Positions 1 to 7,324 of a stretch of 22,004 nt of DNA are shown in pieces. The stretch lies in NCBI GenBank assembly GCA_035515515.1, contig DATJBC010000095.1:1-22004 (forward strand), read 5' to 3'. The position numbers and the translations under genes are program-made. Every line of letters begins with the position of its first letter. Positions within the stretch are counted from its first letter, which is position 1. Origin of the DNA: DATJBC01 sp035515515 (GTDB lineage: Bacteria > Actinomycetota > Acidimicrobiia > Acidimicrobiales > UBA8190). The notes beneath the pieces were generated by a model that ran no database searches, was not told the DNA's origin, and saw only the letters and a list, made by a program, of their open reading frames with translations.

Positions 1-431
1 GCGGGGCGGGCGGGAGGCGCCGCCGGCGGGCGGGCGGCGGGGGCCGACGGCGCGGGACGGGGGGCGGCGGGCGGAGGGATGGCGACCTCGCTGGCCGGAC
101 GGCTGGTGACCAGGCGGGGACGGGCGGGCGCGGCCGGGGCAGGAGCGGCGGCGGCGGGCTGCGGCTCGGGCGACGGCGCCGCCGGCGCCGGCCGGGGGGC
201 GGCCTTGGCCGCCCGGGGCGCCTTGGGCGGTGGGGCGGGCTCCTCGGGCTGCACGGCGCGGCGCAGCCCTGCGGTGTCGGCCTTGCGGCGGACCCGGTCG
301 GCCTGGGCGTCCTCGATCGACGACGAGTGGCTCTTCACGCCGATGCCCAACGACACGCAGAGGTCGAGGGCCTCCTTGTTGGTCAGGCCAAGCTCACGAG
401 CCAGCTCGTAGACGCGGATCTTCTTGGGCAC
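1..431 (-). CDS. infB: Translation initiation factor IF-2, N-terminal part (partial)
   Basis: Only the first 143 codons lie in the window; the gene continues past base 1. IF-2 is the GTPase that brings initiator fMet-tRNA to the 30S subunit. The protein starts MPKKIRVYELARELGL, a typical IF2_N domain (about residues 1-50, ending near SHSSIEDAQADRVRRKA). This is followed by a long Ala/Pro-rich, low-complexity linker, as in actinobacterial IF-2. The GTPase domains are not in view. The start is a GTG at 431-429. An AAGGAAGAAGGA purine run lies inside the end of ylxR, about 12 nt upstream. The gap to the ylxR stop is 7 nt, so infB is the last visible gene of the rimP-nusA-ylxR-infB operon. The identification is firm from the N-terminal domain and the gene order. 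Confidence 0.93.
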   Translation of the reverse strand, partial: MPKKIRVYELARELGLTNKEALDLCVSLGIGVKSHSSSIEDAQADRVRRKADTAGLRRAVQPEEPAPPPKAPRAAKAAPRPAPAAPSPEPQPAAAAPAPAAPARPRLVTSRPASEVAIPPPAAPRPAPSAPAARPPAAPPARP

Positions 432-438
432 CGGGTAC

Positions 439-807
439 CTACGGTCCTTCTTCCTTGTTCAGGGGCGGGCCGGTGAAGCGGCCCGACCCACCATCCTCGC
501 ACACCTGGACCCCGCCTCCACCGGACGGCGCGCCGCCCAGGGCCACGCGCAGGCGCTCGACCATGCCCGGCGCGACGTCGGCGCGCAGTGCCCGGCCGAC
601 GGCCGAACGCTTGGCCGCCCGCTCCAGGCAGCCGGGCGCGTCACGGCACAACCACGCACCGCGTCCCGGCCCCGGGCCCACCGCGAGGCGCTCGCCGGCC
701 AGGGAGATGCGGACCATCTCCCCCGGCCCGGCCACCCGCCGGCAGCCGATGCAGGTGCGCCGCGGGCCGGGCGCGTCAGCCGCCCGGGGCCTCGTCGCCC
801 CCGGCAC
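439..807 (-). CDS. ylxR: YlxR family RNA-binding protein (DUF448)
   Basis: A 122-residue protein of the YlxR (DUF448) family, a small nucleic-acid-binding protein almost always encoded between nusA and infB. It has the family pattern RRTCIGCR at about residues 16-23, MVRI at 31-34 and GRGAWLC at 48-54. Cysteines sit at 19, 22, 54 and 60. A Gly-rich tail follows. I place the start at the GTG at 807-805, inside the 3' end of nusA (about 32 nt overlap), because a strong GGGGGAGGAGG purine tract ends 9 nt upstream. The open frame extends further up to 921, but that stretch is arginine-rich and is the antiphase reading of the NusA tail. The family's exact role is not settled; proposals include RNase P interaction and transcription regulation. 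Confidence 0.88.
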   Translation of the reverse strand: MPGATRPRAADAPGPRRTCIGCRRVAGPGEMVRISLAGERLAVGPGPGRGAWLCRDAPGCLERAAKRSAVGRALRADVAPGMVERLRVALGGAPSGGGGVQVCEDGGSGRFTGPPLNKEEGP

Positions 808-2134
808 CCGCGGGTGCCTCCTCCCCCGCCGCCGCGTCCGCCTCGGCGCCTGTCGGCGCAGCCTCCGCCGGCGCAGGCTCTGTCGGCGCAGGCTCTGTCG
901 GCCCAGCCTCCGCCTGCGCACGCTCCGCCGGCGCGGACGCGCGCGCGTCGGAGGCGCCCTCCGACGTGCCCTCGGCCGGCGCGGGCGCCTCGGCGGGGCC
1001 CGCGGCGTCGCCGGTCTTCTCCTCCCCGGCCACCACCCGCGACCACTCGGCGGCCGACACGGCCTCGCCGCCCTCGGCGGGCTGCCACACCATCTCCCCC
1101 GCTTCGTTCTCGACCCATTCGCCCTCGGCCCACTCCTCGCCGTAGCCGGCCTCCTCCTCGGCGAGCTGGGTCTCGCTCTTGATGTCGATGCGCCATCCGG
1201 TCAGTCGCGCCGCCAGTCGGGCGTTCTGCCCTTCCTTGCCGATGGCCAGCGACAGCTGGTAGTCGCTCACCACCACCGTGGCGATGCCGGTCTCGTCGTC
1301 GAGGCGGACCTCGCGGACCCGCGCCGGCTGCAGCGCGGCCTGGATGAAGTCCACCGGGTCGTCCGCGAAGGGCACCACGTCGATGCGCTCGCCGCGCAGC
1401 TCATTGGTGACCATGCGCACCCGCGAACCGCGGGCCCCCACGCACGCCCCCACGGGGTCGACGTTGGGGTCGTTGGACCACACCGCGATCTTGGTGCGGT
1501 GGCCGGGCTCGCGCGCCGCGGCGCGGATCTCGACCACCCCCGACGAGATCTCGGGCACCTCCAGCTCGAACAGCCGCTTGACGAGGCCGGGGTGGCTGCG
1601 GCTCACCACGATCTGGGGTCCCTTGGTGGTCTTGCGCACCTCGACGATGTAGGCCTTCAGCCGGGCCCCGTGCTCGTAGCGCTCGTAGGGGACCTGCTCG
1701 GCCTGAGGCAGCAGGGCCTCCACCTTGCCCAGGTCGAGCAGGGTGTAGCGGTTGTCGGTCTGCTGCACGATGCCGGTGACGATGTCGCCCTCCCGGCCGG
1801 CGTACTCCTCGTACTTGAGGTCGCGCTCGGCCTCGCGGATGCGCTGGAAGATGACCTGCTTGGCCGTCTGGGCGGCGATGCGGCCGAAGTCCTCGGGGGT
1901 GTCGTCCCACTCCCGCACGACGTTGCCGTCCTCGTCGAGCTCCTGCCCGTAGACGCGGATCTCCCCCGAGTCGGGGTCGACGGTGACGACCGCCTCCTCG
2001 GCCGCGCCGGGCATCCGCTTGTAGGCGGCCACCAGCGCGTTGGCCAGGGCGTCGAGCAGCGTCTCCACCGAGATGCCCTTGTCGCGCGCGATCTGGCCCA
2101 GGGCGTCGAGGAACTCGAAGTTGGTCTTGCTCAT
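776..2134 (-). CDS. nusA: Transcription termination/antitermination protein NusA
   Basis: A 452-residue NusA, the RNA polymerase-associated factor that modulates pausing, intrinsic termination and rRNA antitermination. Domains read in order: N-terminal RNAP-binding domain (about 1-105), S1 domain (about 115-178, with REGDIVTGIV and YTLLDLGKVEALLP), KH1 (about 205-275, with GACVGARGSRV) and KH2 (about 284-320, with LAIGKEGQNARLAA). There are no acidic AR repeats of the E. coli type. Instead residues about 325-452 form an acidic, then Ala/Pro/Glu-rich tail that includes TEPAPTEPAPAEAAPT. The ATG overlaps the rimP stop as ATGA, which implies translational coupling, and an AAGGTGG motif precedes it. 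The tail is longer than in many actinobacterial NusA proteins, is low in complexity and contains a perfect 15-bp tandem duplication. Confidence 0.97.
   Translation of the reverse strand: MSKTNFEFLDALGQIARDKGISVETLLDALANALVAAYKRMPGAAEEAVVTVDPDSGEIRVYGQELDEDGNVVREWDDTPEDFGRIAAQTAKQVIFQRIREAERDLKYEEYAGREGDIVTGIVQQTDNRYTLLDLGKVEALLPQAEQVPYERYEHGARLKAYIVEVRKTTKGPQIVVSRSHPGLVKRLFELEVPEISSGVVEIRAAAREPGHRTKIAVWSNDPNVDPVGACVGARGSRVRMVTNELRGERIDVVPFADDPVDFIQAALQPARVREVRLDDETGIATVVVSDYQLSLAIGKEGQNARLAARLTGWRIDIKSETQLAEEEAGYGEEWAEGEWVENEAGEMVWQPAEGGEAVSAAEWSRVVAGEEKTGDAAGPAEAPAPAEGTSEGASDARASAPAERAQAEAGPTEPAPTEPAPAEAAPTGAEADAAAGEEAPAGAGGDEAPGG
871..900. repeat. Perfect 15-bp tandem duplication in the nusA 3' end
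   Basis: Two adjacent identical 15-bp units (871-885 and 886-900; unit gcgcaggctctgtcg on the plus strand) are followed by a diverged third copy. The unit is a multiple of three and encodes the pentad Thr-Glu-Pro-Ala-Pro twice in the NusA tail, so it changes tail length without breaking the frame. It looks like slipped-strand duplication in a disordered region. Confidence 0.85.
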
Positions 2135-2682
2135 GACCGCACCACCTTCTTCCGCCCCGCCTTGGCGCCCGCCCGGCCGCGTGCCAGGCGCGTGCCGTCA
2201 CCGGACTGGCGCTTCCCCGCCCGCGGCGCGGGGTGCGCCCCCCACTCGAACACGGTCCGGGCCCGCTGCACCTCGTCGTAGGCCAGGCGGCGCCGGCCCC
2301 CCTCGATGTCGGCGCCCTCGAGGACGAAGCCCTCGGCGTCGGCCTCGGCCAGCCGGCCCGTCACGCGCCGCTCCCCCTGGCCGCCGGCCAGGGTGCGCAC
2401 ACTGACGGTCTCCCCCACGGCCCGGGCGAAGTGGGCCGGCGTCCGCAGGGGCCGCTCCACGCCGGGGCTCGACACCTCGAGGGTGTAGCGGCCCGGCACC
2501 GGGTCGTGGCGGTCGAGGGCGCCCGACACGGCCCGGGTGGCGTCGGCCACGGCGTCGAGGTCCACGCCGCCCTCGCGGTCGACCACGACGCGCAGCACCC
2601 GTTCACGCCGCTCGACGTCGACGAGTTCGAGACCCAGCGGGGTGACGGCGGACGCGAGCAGGCGAAAGAGCTCGTCGTCCAC
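2131..2682 (-). CDS. rimP: Ribosome maturation factor RimP
   Basis: A 183-residue RimP (YlxS family), a 30S subunit assembly factor and the usual first gene of the nusA-infB operon. The N-terminal domain has LGLELVDVERRER and VLRVVVDREGGVDLDAV. The family signature YTLEVSSPGVERPL lies at about residues 66-79. The SH3-like C-terminal domain follows (TGRLAEADAEGFVLEG). A basic tail (about 150-183, Arg/Lys-rich) makes it slightly longer than typical. The start is the GTG at 2682-2680, with GGAGG 10 nt upstream. The open frame continues to 2934, but that part crosses the promoter and leader hairpin and has no family similarity. The stop overlaps nusA by 4 nt. Confidence 0.93.
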   Translation of the reverse strand: MDDELFRLLASAVTPLGLELVDVERRERVLRVVVDREGGVDLDAVADATRAVSGALDRHDPVPGRYTLEVSSPGVERPLRTPAHFARAVGETVSVRTLAGGQGERRVTGRLAEADAEGFVLEGADIEGGRRRLAYDEVQRARTVFEWGAHPAPRAGKRQSGDGTRLARGRAGAKAGRKKVVRS

Positions 2683-2737
2683 TCGTCGTCCACCTCCCTC
2701 GCGCCTGGCCCTCTCAGCGCCGCGGCCCTGGAAAGCA

Positions 2738-2764
2738 GAAGCGTGGGCGCCCCGCCCACGCTTC
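2738..2764 (-). terminator. Leader hairpin upstream of rimP-nusA; candidate attenuator
   Basis: A perfect 12-bp inverted repeat: arms 2738-2749 and 2753-2764, arm sequence GAAGCGTGGGCG, loop CCC on the plus strand. On the minus strand it lies in the presumed 5' leader of rimP, between the extended -10 (2799-2807) and the rimP start (2682). The transcript reads TGCTTTCC immediately after the stem. This is a short interrupted U/C-rich tract, so it resembles a suboptimal intrinsic terminator rather than a strong one. In Bacillus subtilis the nusA operon is autoregulated by NusA-stimulated termination in its 5' leader. A similar role here is inference. Confidence 0.6.
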
Positions 2765-2798
2765 ACGCACCTCTCCGACCGGACCGAACGGCCCCGGA

Positions 2799-2807
2799 AG
2801 TATATCA
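2799..2807 (-). promoter_or_regulatory. Extended -10 promoter of the rimP-nusA-ylxR-infB operon
   Basis: The minus strand reads TGATATACT: an extended -10 TG, one spacer base, then TATACT, close to consensus. It stands out as a rare A/T-rich patch in very GC-rich DNA. The expected transcription start is near 2792, giving a leader of about 110 nt that contains the 12-bp hairpin. I see no good -35 hexamer about 17 nt upstream, as expected for an extended -10 promoter. Confidence 0.6.
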
Positions 2808-2884
2808 GCCGCCTCCCCGGCCCCATCGGCGCCCCGGGCGGCGCTCGGCGGCCCGCGGGGCGTGGGAGCGCACCCCGGACGTCG

Positions 2885-2890
2885 TAGCAT
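2885..2890 (+). promoter_or_regulatory. Possible -10 box for proS
   Basis: TAGCAT (fits the actinobacterial TANNNT -10 pattern) ends 10 nt before the proS ATG at 2901. No Shine-Dalgarno sequence is evident before that ATG, so a nearly leaderless transcript is plausible. A second candidate, TATATC at 2801-2806, overlaps the divergent rimP -10. Confidence 0.3.
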
Positions 2891-2900
2891 CCTGGGCGCC

Positions 2901-4322
2901 ATGGCCCCCCGCAGCGTGCTCCCGCCGCAGGCATCCGACTTCCCGCAGTGGTACCAGGACGTGCTGGCCAAGGCCGAGCTGGCCGACAACGGCCCCGTGC
3001 GGGGGACCATGGTGATCCGCCCCTACGGATACGCCATCTGGGAGCGGATGCAGGCCGAGATCGACGCCCGCATCAAGGCGGCGGGCGTGCCCAACGCGTA
3101 CTTCCCGCTGTTCATCCCCGAGAGCTACCTGCGCAAGGAGGCGGCCCACGTCGAGGGGTTCAGCCCCGAGCTCGCCGTGGTCACCCACGGCGGGGGCAAG
3201 GAGCTCGAGGAGCCGGTGGTGGTGCGGCCCACCAGCGAGACGGTCATCAACGCGTACTTCTCGAAGTGGGTGCAGAGCTACCGCGACCTGCCCATGTGCG
3301 TCAACCAGTGGGCCAACGTGGTGCGCTGGGAGATGCGGCCCCGGCTCTTCCTGCGCACCACCGAGTTCCTGTGGCAGGAGGGGCACACCGCGCACGCCAC
3401 GGAGGCCGAAGCGCGGCGCTTCGCCCTCGACATCCTGCGCGACGTGTACGAGGACTTCATGGTCGAGGTCATGGCCGTCCCCGTCATGGCCGGCCGCAAG
3501 ACCGAGCGCGAGCGGTTCTCGGGGGCGGTGACCACCTGGACGTGCGAAGCCATGATGCGCGACGGCAAGGCCCTGCAGATGGGGACCAGCCACGAGCTGG
3601 GCCAGAACTTCGCCCGGGCGTTCAACACCACGTTCCTCGACGAGCACGGCCATGAGTCCCTCGTGTGGCAGACCTCGTGGGGCGCGTCGACGCGCCTCAT
3701 GGGCGCGCTGGTCATGGCCCACGGCGACGACGCCGGGATGCGCGTGCCGCCGCGCCTCGCCCCCGTCCAGGCCGTGGTGCTGGTCGTGCGCGACGAGGGC
3801 GGAACCGGCGATCAGGCCGCCGCCATCGCGGCGGGGCTCACCGGGGCCGGCGTCCGGGCCGAGCTCGACCGCCGGACCGACTCCTCCTTCGGGCGCCGGG
3901 TGGTCGACTGGGAGCTCAAGGGCGTGCCCGTGCGCCTGGAGGTGGGGCCCCGGGAGCTCGAGGCCGGCCAGGCCGTGCTGGTGCGGCGCGACAGCGGGGC
4001 CAAGACGCCCGTCCCCCTGGCCGGGGTGGAGGCCGCCGTGGCCGACGCCCTCCACGAGGCCCAGCGGGCCCTGTTGGCCGAGGCGGCCGAGCGCCGCCGG
4101 GCGGGCACCGCCGAGGTCGCCACCCTGGCCGAGGCCGAGGAGGCCGCCCGCGGCGGCTTCGCCGTGGTGCCGGTGTCCGCGCTGGGCGACGAGGGCGAGA
4201 CGGCGCTCAACGCGGCGGGGCTGTCGATCCGCCTCCTCATGCGCCCCGACGGCAGCCTCCCCGCGGCCGACGACGGCGGGCCCGATGGCGACCTGGTGGC
4301 GGTGGTGGCGCGCGCCTACTAG
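2901..4322 (+). CDS. proS: Prolyl-tRNA synthetase, archaeal/eukaryotic type
   Basis: A 473-residue class II prolyl-tRNA synthetase that charges tRNA-Pro with proline. The N-terminal part reads DFPQWYQDVLAKAELADN and GTMVIRPYGYAIWE. The catalytic core has VVRPTSET (motif 2 region), VRWEMRPRLFLRTTEFLWQEGHTAH and TSWGASTRLMGALVMAHGDD (motif 3 region). An anticodon-binding domain follows (from about residue 285, PVQAVVLVVRDE), then a short C-terminal domain ending in Tyr (VVARAY). The length, the C-terminal Tyr and the absence of the large editing insertion between motifs 2 and 3 place it in the archaeal/eukaryotic-like class, not the E. coli-like class. The C-terminal domain shows no cysteine zinc ligands. 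I prefer the ATG at 2901 over the in-frame GTG at 2862, because similarity begins just after it. Confidence 0.96.
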   Translation: MAPRSVLPPQASDFPQWYQDVLAKAELADNGPVRGTMVIRPYGYAIWERMQAEIDARIKAAGVPNAYFPLFIPESYLRKEAAHVEGFSPELAVVTHGGGKELEEPVVVRPTSETVINAYFSKWVQSYRDLPMCVNQWANVVRWEMRPRLFLRTTEFLWQEGHTAHATEAEARRFALDILRDVYEDFMVEVMAVPVMAGRKTERERFSGAVTTWTCEAMMRDGKALQMGTSHELGQNFARAFNTTFLDEHGHESLVWQTSWGASTRLMGALVMAHGDDAGMRVPPRLAPVQAVVLVVRDEGGTGDQAAAIAAGLTGAGVRAELDRRTDSSFGRRVVDWELKGVPVRLEVGPRELEAGQAVLVRRDSGAKTPVPLAGVEAAVADALHEAQRALLAEAAERRRAGTAEVATLAEAEEAARGGFAVVPVSALGDEGETALNAAGLSIRLLMRPDGSLPAADDGGPDGDLVAVVARAY

Positions 4323-4714
4323 CGCGGTCCCCCACGCCGGGGCCGCGCCGGCGCGCGAGGAGCGTGCGACCGGCACCCCGGGCGGGCTGCTGCGGGCCTT
4401 CGACGCCGCCGGACCGCTGTCGGCCGCCCGCGCGTGCGCCTGGGTGCTGGAGGAGCCCCCGCCGCCGACGGCGCATCCGAGGACCCGGAGGCGGACGTCT
4501 CCGCCGCCGGTGCCGCCCTCTACCGGGCGTTGACGGGGCGGCCGCCCTGGGCGGGGGCCGGCGGCGGCCCGTTCCCTCCCCCCGTGCAGCCGCCCGAACT
4601 GGACCTGGTGCTGCGCCGGGCGCTCGCCCCGGACCGGCGGATGCGCTACCGGAGCCCGGCCGACTCGCCGTCGAGCTGCGGGCCGTGGGCGCCTGGGTCT
4701 TCGGCGCGCCGTGA
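4323..4714 (+). pseudogene. Remnant of a Ser/Thr protein kinase C-lobe (frameshifted)
   Basis: This is the only stretch over 300 bp without an intact gene. Three plus-strand frames in succession resemble parts of a Hanks-type kinase C-lobe. About 4372-4445 gives LLRAFDAAGPLSAARACAWVLE, like the helix before the catalytic loop (frame of codon 4321). About 4470-4663 gives DVSAAGAALYRALTGRPPW, matching the subdomain IX pattern DVYxLGxxLYELLTGRPPF, then LDLVLRRALAPDRRMRYRSPAD, matching subdomain XI (frame of codon 4434). From 4664 the frame shifts by one base to LAVELRAVGAWVFGAP, with a stop at 4712-4714. The N-lobe, HRD loop, DFG and APE motifs are missing. I read it as a decayed kinase gene. 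A small pseudokinase-like protein with sequencing errors is less likely. No intact start or SD is apparent. Confidence 0.5.
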
Positions 4715-4725
4715 CGCCCGCGCCG
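4702..4725. terminator. Possible bidirectional terminator hairpin between the kinase remnant and ispG
   Basis: A 7-bp perfect inverted repeat (CGGCGCG at 4702-4708, CGCGCCG at 4719-4725) with a 10-nt loop directly abuts the ispG stop codon (4728-4726) and covers the stop of the kinase remnant. It has no U-tract on either strand. Its placement between convergent units is the main support, and such GC hairpins arise easily by chance in this DNA. Confidence 0.3.
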
Positions 4726-5985
4726 CTAGGTGGCGGGGGGGGACGCCGTGCCGTCGGCGGCGCCCTCGACGGTCCTGCGGATGAGCTCGACGCGCGCCGC
4801 GCTGTGGTTGGCGTCCTCGCCGCGCGCCTCGAGCAGCACGGCGCGGTCGGCGGCCGCCTCGCGCTCGGCCCCCGCCTCGGCCGCCGCCAGCCGCGCCTCG
4901 ACGCCCTCGGCGACGAGCTTCTCGGCTTCGTCGACCAGGGCGGCGACCATCTCCTCCTCGGGCACGACGCGCACGATCTTTCCCTTGATGAACAGGTGCC
5001 CCCGGCGGCGCCCGGCGGCGATGCCCAGGTCGGCCTCGCGCGCCTCGCCCGGGCCGTTCACGACGCAGCCCATGACGGCCACCTGGATCGGCAGGTGCCG
5101 GGACTCGAGGGCCTCCTGGGCGGCGCGCGCCACCCCGATGACGTCGATCTCGGCGCGGCCGCACGAGGGGCAGGCGATGAGGTCGAGGCCCTTGCGCTCG
5201 CGCAGGCCGAGGGCCTCGAGCAGCTGGCGGCCGGCCCGGGCCTCCTCCACGGGGTCGGCGGTGAGCGAGTAGCGGATGGTGTCGCCGATGCCCTCCGAGA
5301 GGAGGGTGCCGATGCCGGCCGTGCCCTTGATCAACCCCGCGGGGGGCGGCCCGGCCTCGGTCACCCCCAGGTGCAGGGGGTGGTCGAAGGTCTCCGACGC
5401 CAGGCGGTAGGCGTCGATCATGAGCGGGACCGACGACGCCTTGACCGAGATCTTCACGTCGTCGAAGCCCACCTCGGCGAAGTAGCCGAGCTCCATGGCC
5501 GCCGAGGCCACCATGGCCTCGGGGGTGGCCCCGCCGTAGCGCTTGGAGATCTCCGGGTGCAGCGACCCGGCGTTGACCCCGATGCGGATGGGCACGCCGC
5601 GGTCCTTGGCCTCCTGGGCCACCTGCTTGATCTCGGACTCCTTGCGGAGGTTGCCGGGGTTGAGCCGCAGCCCATGCACGCCCGCTTCCAGGGCGGCCAG
5701 CGCCATCTCGTGGTGGAAGTGGATGTCGGCGACGATGGGGACCGGCGACCGGGGCACGATGTGCGCCAGGCCCTCCGCCGCGGGCTCCTCGTTGCACGTG
5801 CAGCGCACGATGTCGGCCCCGGCCGCGGCGAGCGCGTAGATCTGGGCCAGCGTGCCCTCCACGTCGGCCGTCTTGGTGGTGGTCATGGACTGGACCGAGA
5901 CGGGGGCGTCCCCGCCCACGGCGACCGACCCCACGTGGATCTGGCGGGTGGGCCGGCGGGTGGCGCTGGGTGTGGCGCGGGCCAT
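4726..5985 (-). CDS. ispG: 4-hydroxy-3-methylbut-2-en-1-yl diphosphate synthase IspG (GcpE)
   Basis: A 419-residue IspG, the [4Fe-4S] enzyme that reductively converts MEcPP to HMBPP in the MEP isoprenoid pathway. The TIM-barrel part begins RQIHVGSVAVGGDAPVSVQSMTTT and contains NPGNLRK and RIGVNAGSLHPEI. The C-terminal cluster domain supplies the expected ligands: CPSC (Cys272, Cys275), then Cys307 and Glu314 in MGCVVNGPGEA. A charged, Ala/Glu-rich extension of about 55 residues (about 362-419) follows the usual end. The ATG start has GAGGA 6-7 nt upstream and lies 13 nt after the rseP stop. It is the last gene of the long minus-strand cluster, two genes after dxr of the same pathway. Confidence 0.96.
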   Translation of the reverse strand: MARATPSATRRPTRQIHVGSVAVGGDAPVSVQSMTTTKTADVEGTLAQIYALAAAGADIVRCTCNEEPAAEGLAHIVPRSPVPIVADIHFHHEMALAALEAGVHGLRLNPGNLRKESEIKQVAQEAKDRGVPIRIGVNAGSLHPEISKRYGGATPEAMVASAAMELGYFAEVGFDDVKISVKASSVPLMIDAYRLASETFDHPLHLGVTEAGPPPAGLIKGTAGIGTLLSEGIGDTIRYSLTADPVEEARAGRQLLEALGLRERKGLDLIACPSCGRAEIDVIGVARAAQEALESRHLPIQVAVMGCVVNGPGEAREADLGIAAGRRRGHLFIKGKIVRVVPEEEMVAALVDEAEKLVAEGVEARLAAAEAGAEREAAADRAVLLEARGEDANHSAARVELIRRTVEGAADGTASPPAT

Positions 5986-5998
5986 GGGTCGTCCTCGG

Positions 5999-7324
5999 CT
6001 ACTGGAAGGGGTTCTTCACGGGGTGCGTGATGTCCAGGTAGAACGAGGACAACACGATGAAGCCGAGCAGGAGCACGAAGGCGGCCACCACCGGGGTGAG
6101 CTTGGTGACGTCGGCGTGGTAGGGCCGTCCCCGGCGGCTGCGGATGCGCTCGTAGGCGGCGATGGCGATGTGGCCGCCGTCGAGGGGCAGCATGGGCAGC
6201 AGGTTGAGCAGGCCCACCGACACGATGATGAGGACGAGCACCGCGATCAGCTGGGTGGGGCCCGCCTCGGCCCCCTGCACGGCGATGCGCGCCGCGCCGT
6301 AGATGGACTGGCCCCGCGTCCCGTTTTGCGAGGACTGGGCGGCGGCGTTGGGGTTGGTGAGGTCGCGCACGTAGCCCGACAGGCCGCTCGGGGAGAAGAC
6401 GTGGGCCAGGCCGGTGACGGTGCCCGCCACGAAGCGGCCGAGCTCGCTGCCCGCCTGGGTGACGGCCACCGCCGGGTTGCTGCGCACGGTGGGGTAGCCG
6501 ATGACCACGCCGATCCGGCCGCTGTCGGCCTTGTCGGTGGTGGCCTGGGGCGTGACGACGACCGTGACGCGCCGCCCGGCGCGCTCGACGTCCAGCGTGA
6601 CGGGCGCGCCCGCGTGGTGCGACACCACCTGCTGGAGCCCCCCCACCGAGCGCACCGCCGTGCCGTCGGCCGCCACCACGACGTCGCCGGCGCGCAGGCC
6701 GGCCTGGCGGGCGGGATCGGCGTGCGACGACAGCGGCGAGAAGCCGGCGATCTGGACCATGTCCAGGTTCTGGGCGCCGATGAAGGTGAACATGCCCCAC
6801 AGCAGCACGAACGCCATCACGCCGTGCATGGCCGACCCGGCCACCGCCACCAGCAGGCGGTTGTGGAAGGGCTGCTGCCGGTAGGTGCGGGGCTCGTCCG
6901 CGGGGTCGACCTCCTCGGCGCTCGTCATGCCGAGGATCTTCACGTAGCCCCCGGCGGGGATGGCCTTGATGCCGTACTCGGTCTCCCCGCGCCGCACCGA
7001 CCACAGCCGGGGCCCGAACCCGAGGAAGTACTCGCTCACCTTCATGTGGCTCCACTTGGCGGTGAGGAAGTGGCCGAGCTCGTGCAGCATGATCATGGCC
7101 ACGAGCGCCACCACCACGATGAGCACCGCCGTGGTGTGGGTGACGACGCAGGCGAGCACCACGGCCGCCACCACGGCGACGAGCCGGGCGAGCTCGGCGC
7201 GCGGCGAGGCCCCCGGGGGCGGCCCGGTTTGGGACGGCGCGCCCCAGGCGTCGCCCGGCGGCGGTGCCGTCGAGCCGGCGCGGGGCACGGGCGGGGCGCC
7301 GGTCGAACCGGCGTGACGGGCCAT
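5999..7324 (-). CDS. rseP: Site-2 intramembrane zinc metalloprotease (RseP/Rip1 family)
   Basis: A 441-residue M50B membrane protease that cuts substrates such as anti-sigma factors within the membrane. An Ala/Pro/Gly-rich cytosolic tail (1-45) precedes transmembrane segments at about 46-62 and 65-80. The zinc motif HELGH is at 81-85, followed by GFGPRLWSVRRGETEYGIKAIPAGGYVKI. A second membrane region is at about 156-182. A single PDZ domain lies at about 190-260 (GLRAGDVVVAADGTAV). The second conserved motif NLLPMLPLDGGH (374-385), with the third zinc-ligand Asp in LDGG, precedes the last membrane helix (about 411-429). The ATG shares one base with the dxr stop (TGATG), so translation is probably coupled. 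The dxr-rseP-ispG order is common in Actinomycetota. Substrates cannot be inferred here. Confidence 0.93.
   Translation of the reverse strand: MARHAGSTGAPPVPRAGSTAPPPGDAWGAPSQTGPPPGASPRAELARLVAVVAAVVLACVVTHTTAVLIVVVALVAMIMLHELGHFLTAKWSHMKVSEYFLGFGPRLWSVRRGETEYGIKAIPAGGYVKILGMTSAEEVDPADEPRTYRQQPFHNRLLVAVAGSAMHGVMAFVLLWGMFTFIGAQNLDMVQIAGFSPLSSHADPARQAGLRAGDVVVAADGTAVRSVGGLQQVVSHHAGAPVTLDVERAGRRVTVVVTPQATTDKADSGRIGVVIGYPTVRSNPAVAVTQAGSELGRFVAGTVTGLAHVFSPSGLSGYVRDLTNPNAAAQSSQNGTRGQSIYGAARIAVQGAEAGPTQLIAVLVLIIVSVGLLNLLPMLPLDGGHIAIAAYERIRSRRGRPYHADVTKLTPVVAAFVLLLGFIVLSSFYLDITHPVKNPFQ

Noticed and set aside
230..2281. Very long plus-strand open frame (683 codons) over infB-ylxR-nusA
   Set aside because: It is antisense to well-supported genes, its composition is Arg/His/Leu/Gly-rich with no family features, and long spurious frames are expected in this GC-rich DNA.
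2801..2806. Plus-strand TATATC considered as the main proS promoter
   Set aside because: It overlaps the better minus-strand extended -10 and would give a long SD-less leader; kept only as an alternative.
7270..7310. Repeated GCGCCGG/CCGGCG words in the rseP N-terminal region considered as a structured element
   Set aside because: They lie inside coding sequence for a Pro/Ala-rich tail and reflect base composition rather than a defined repeat.
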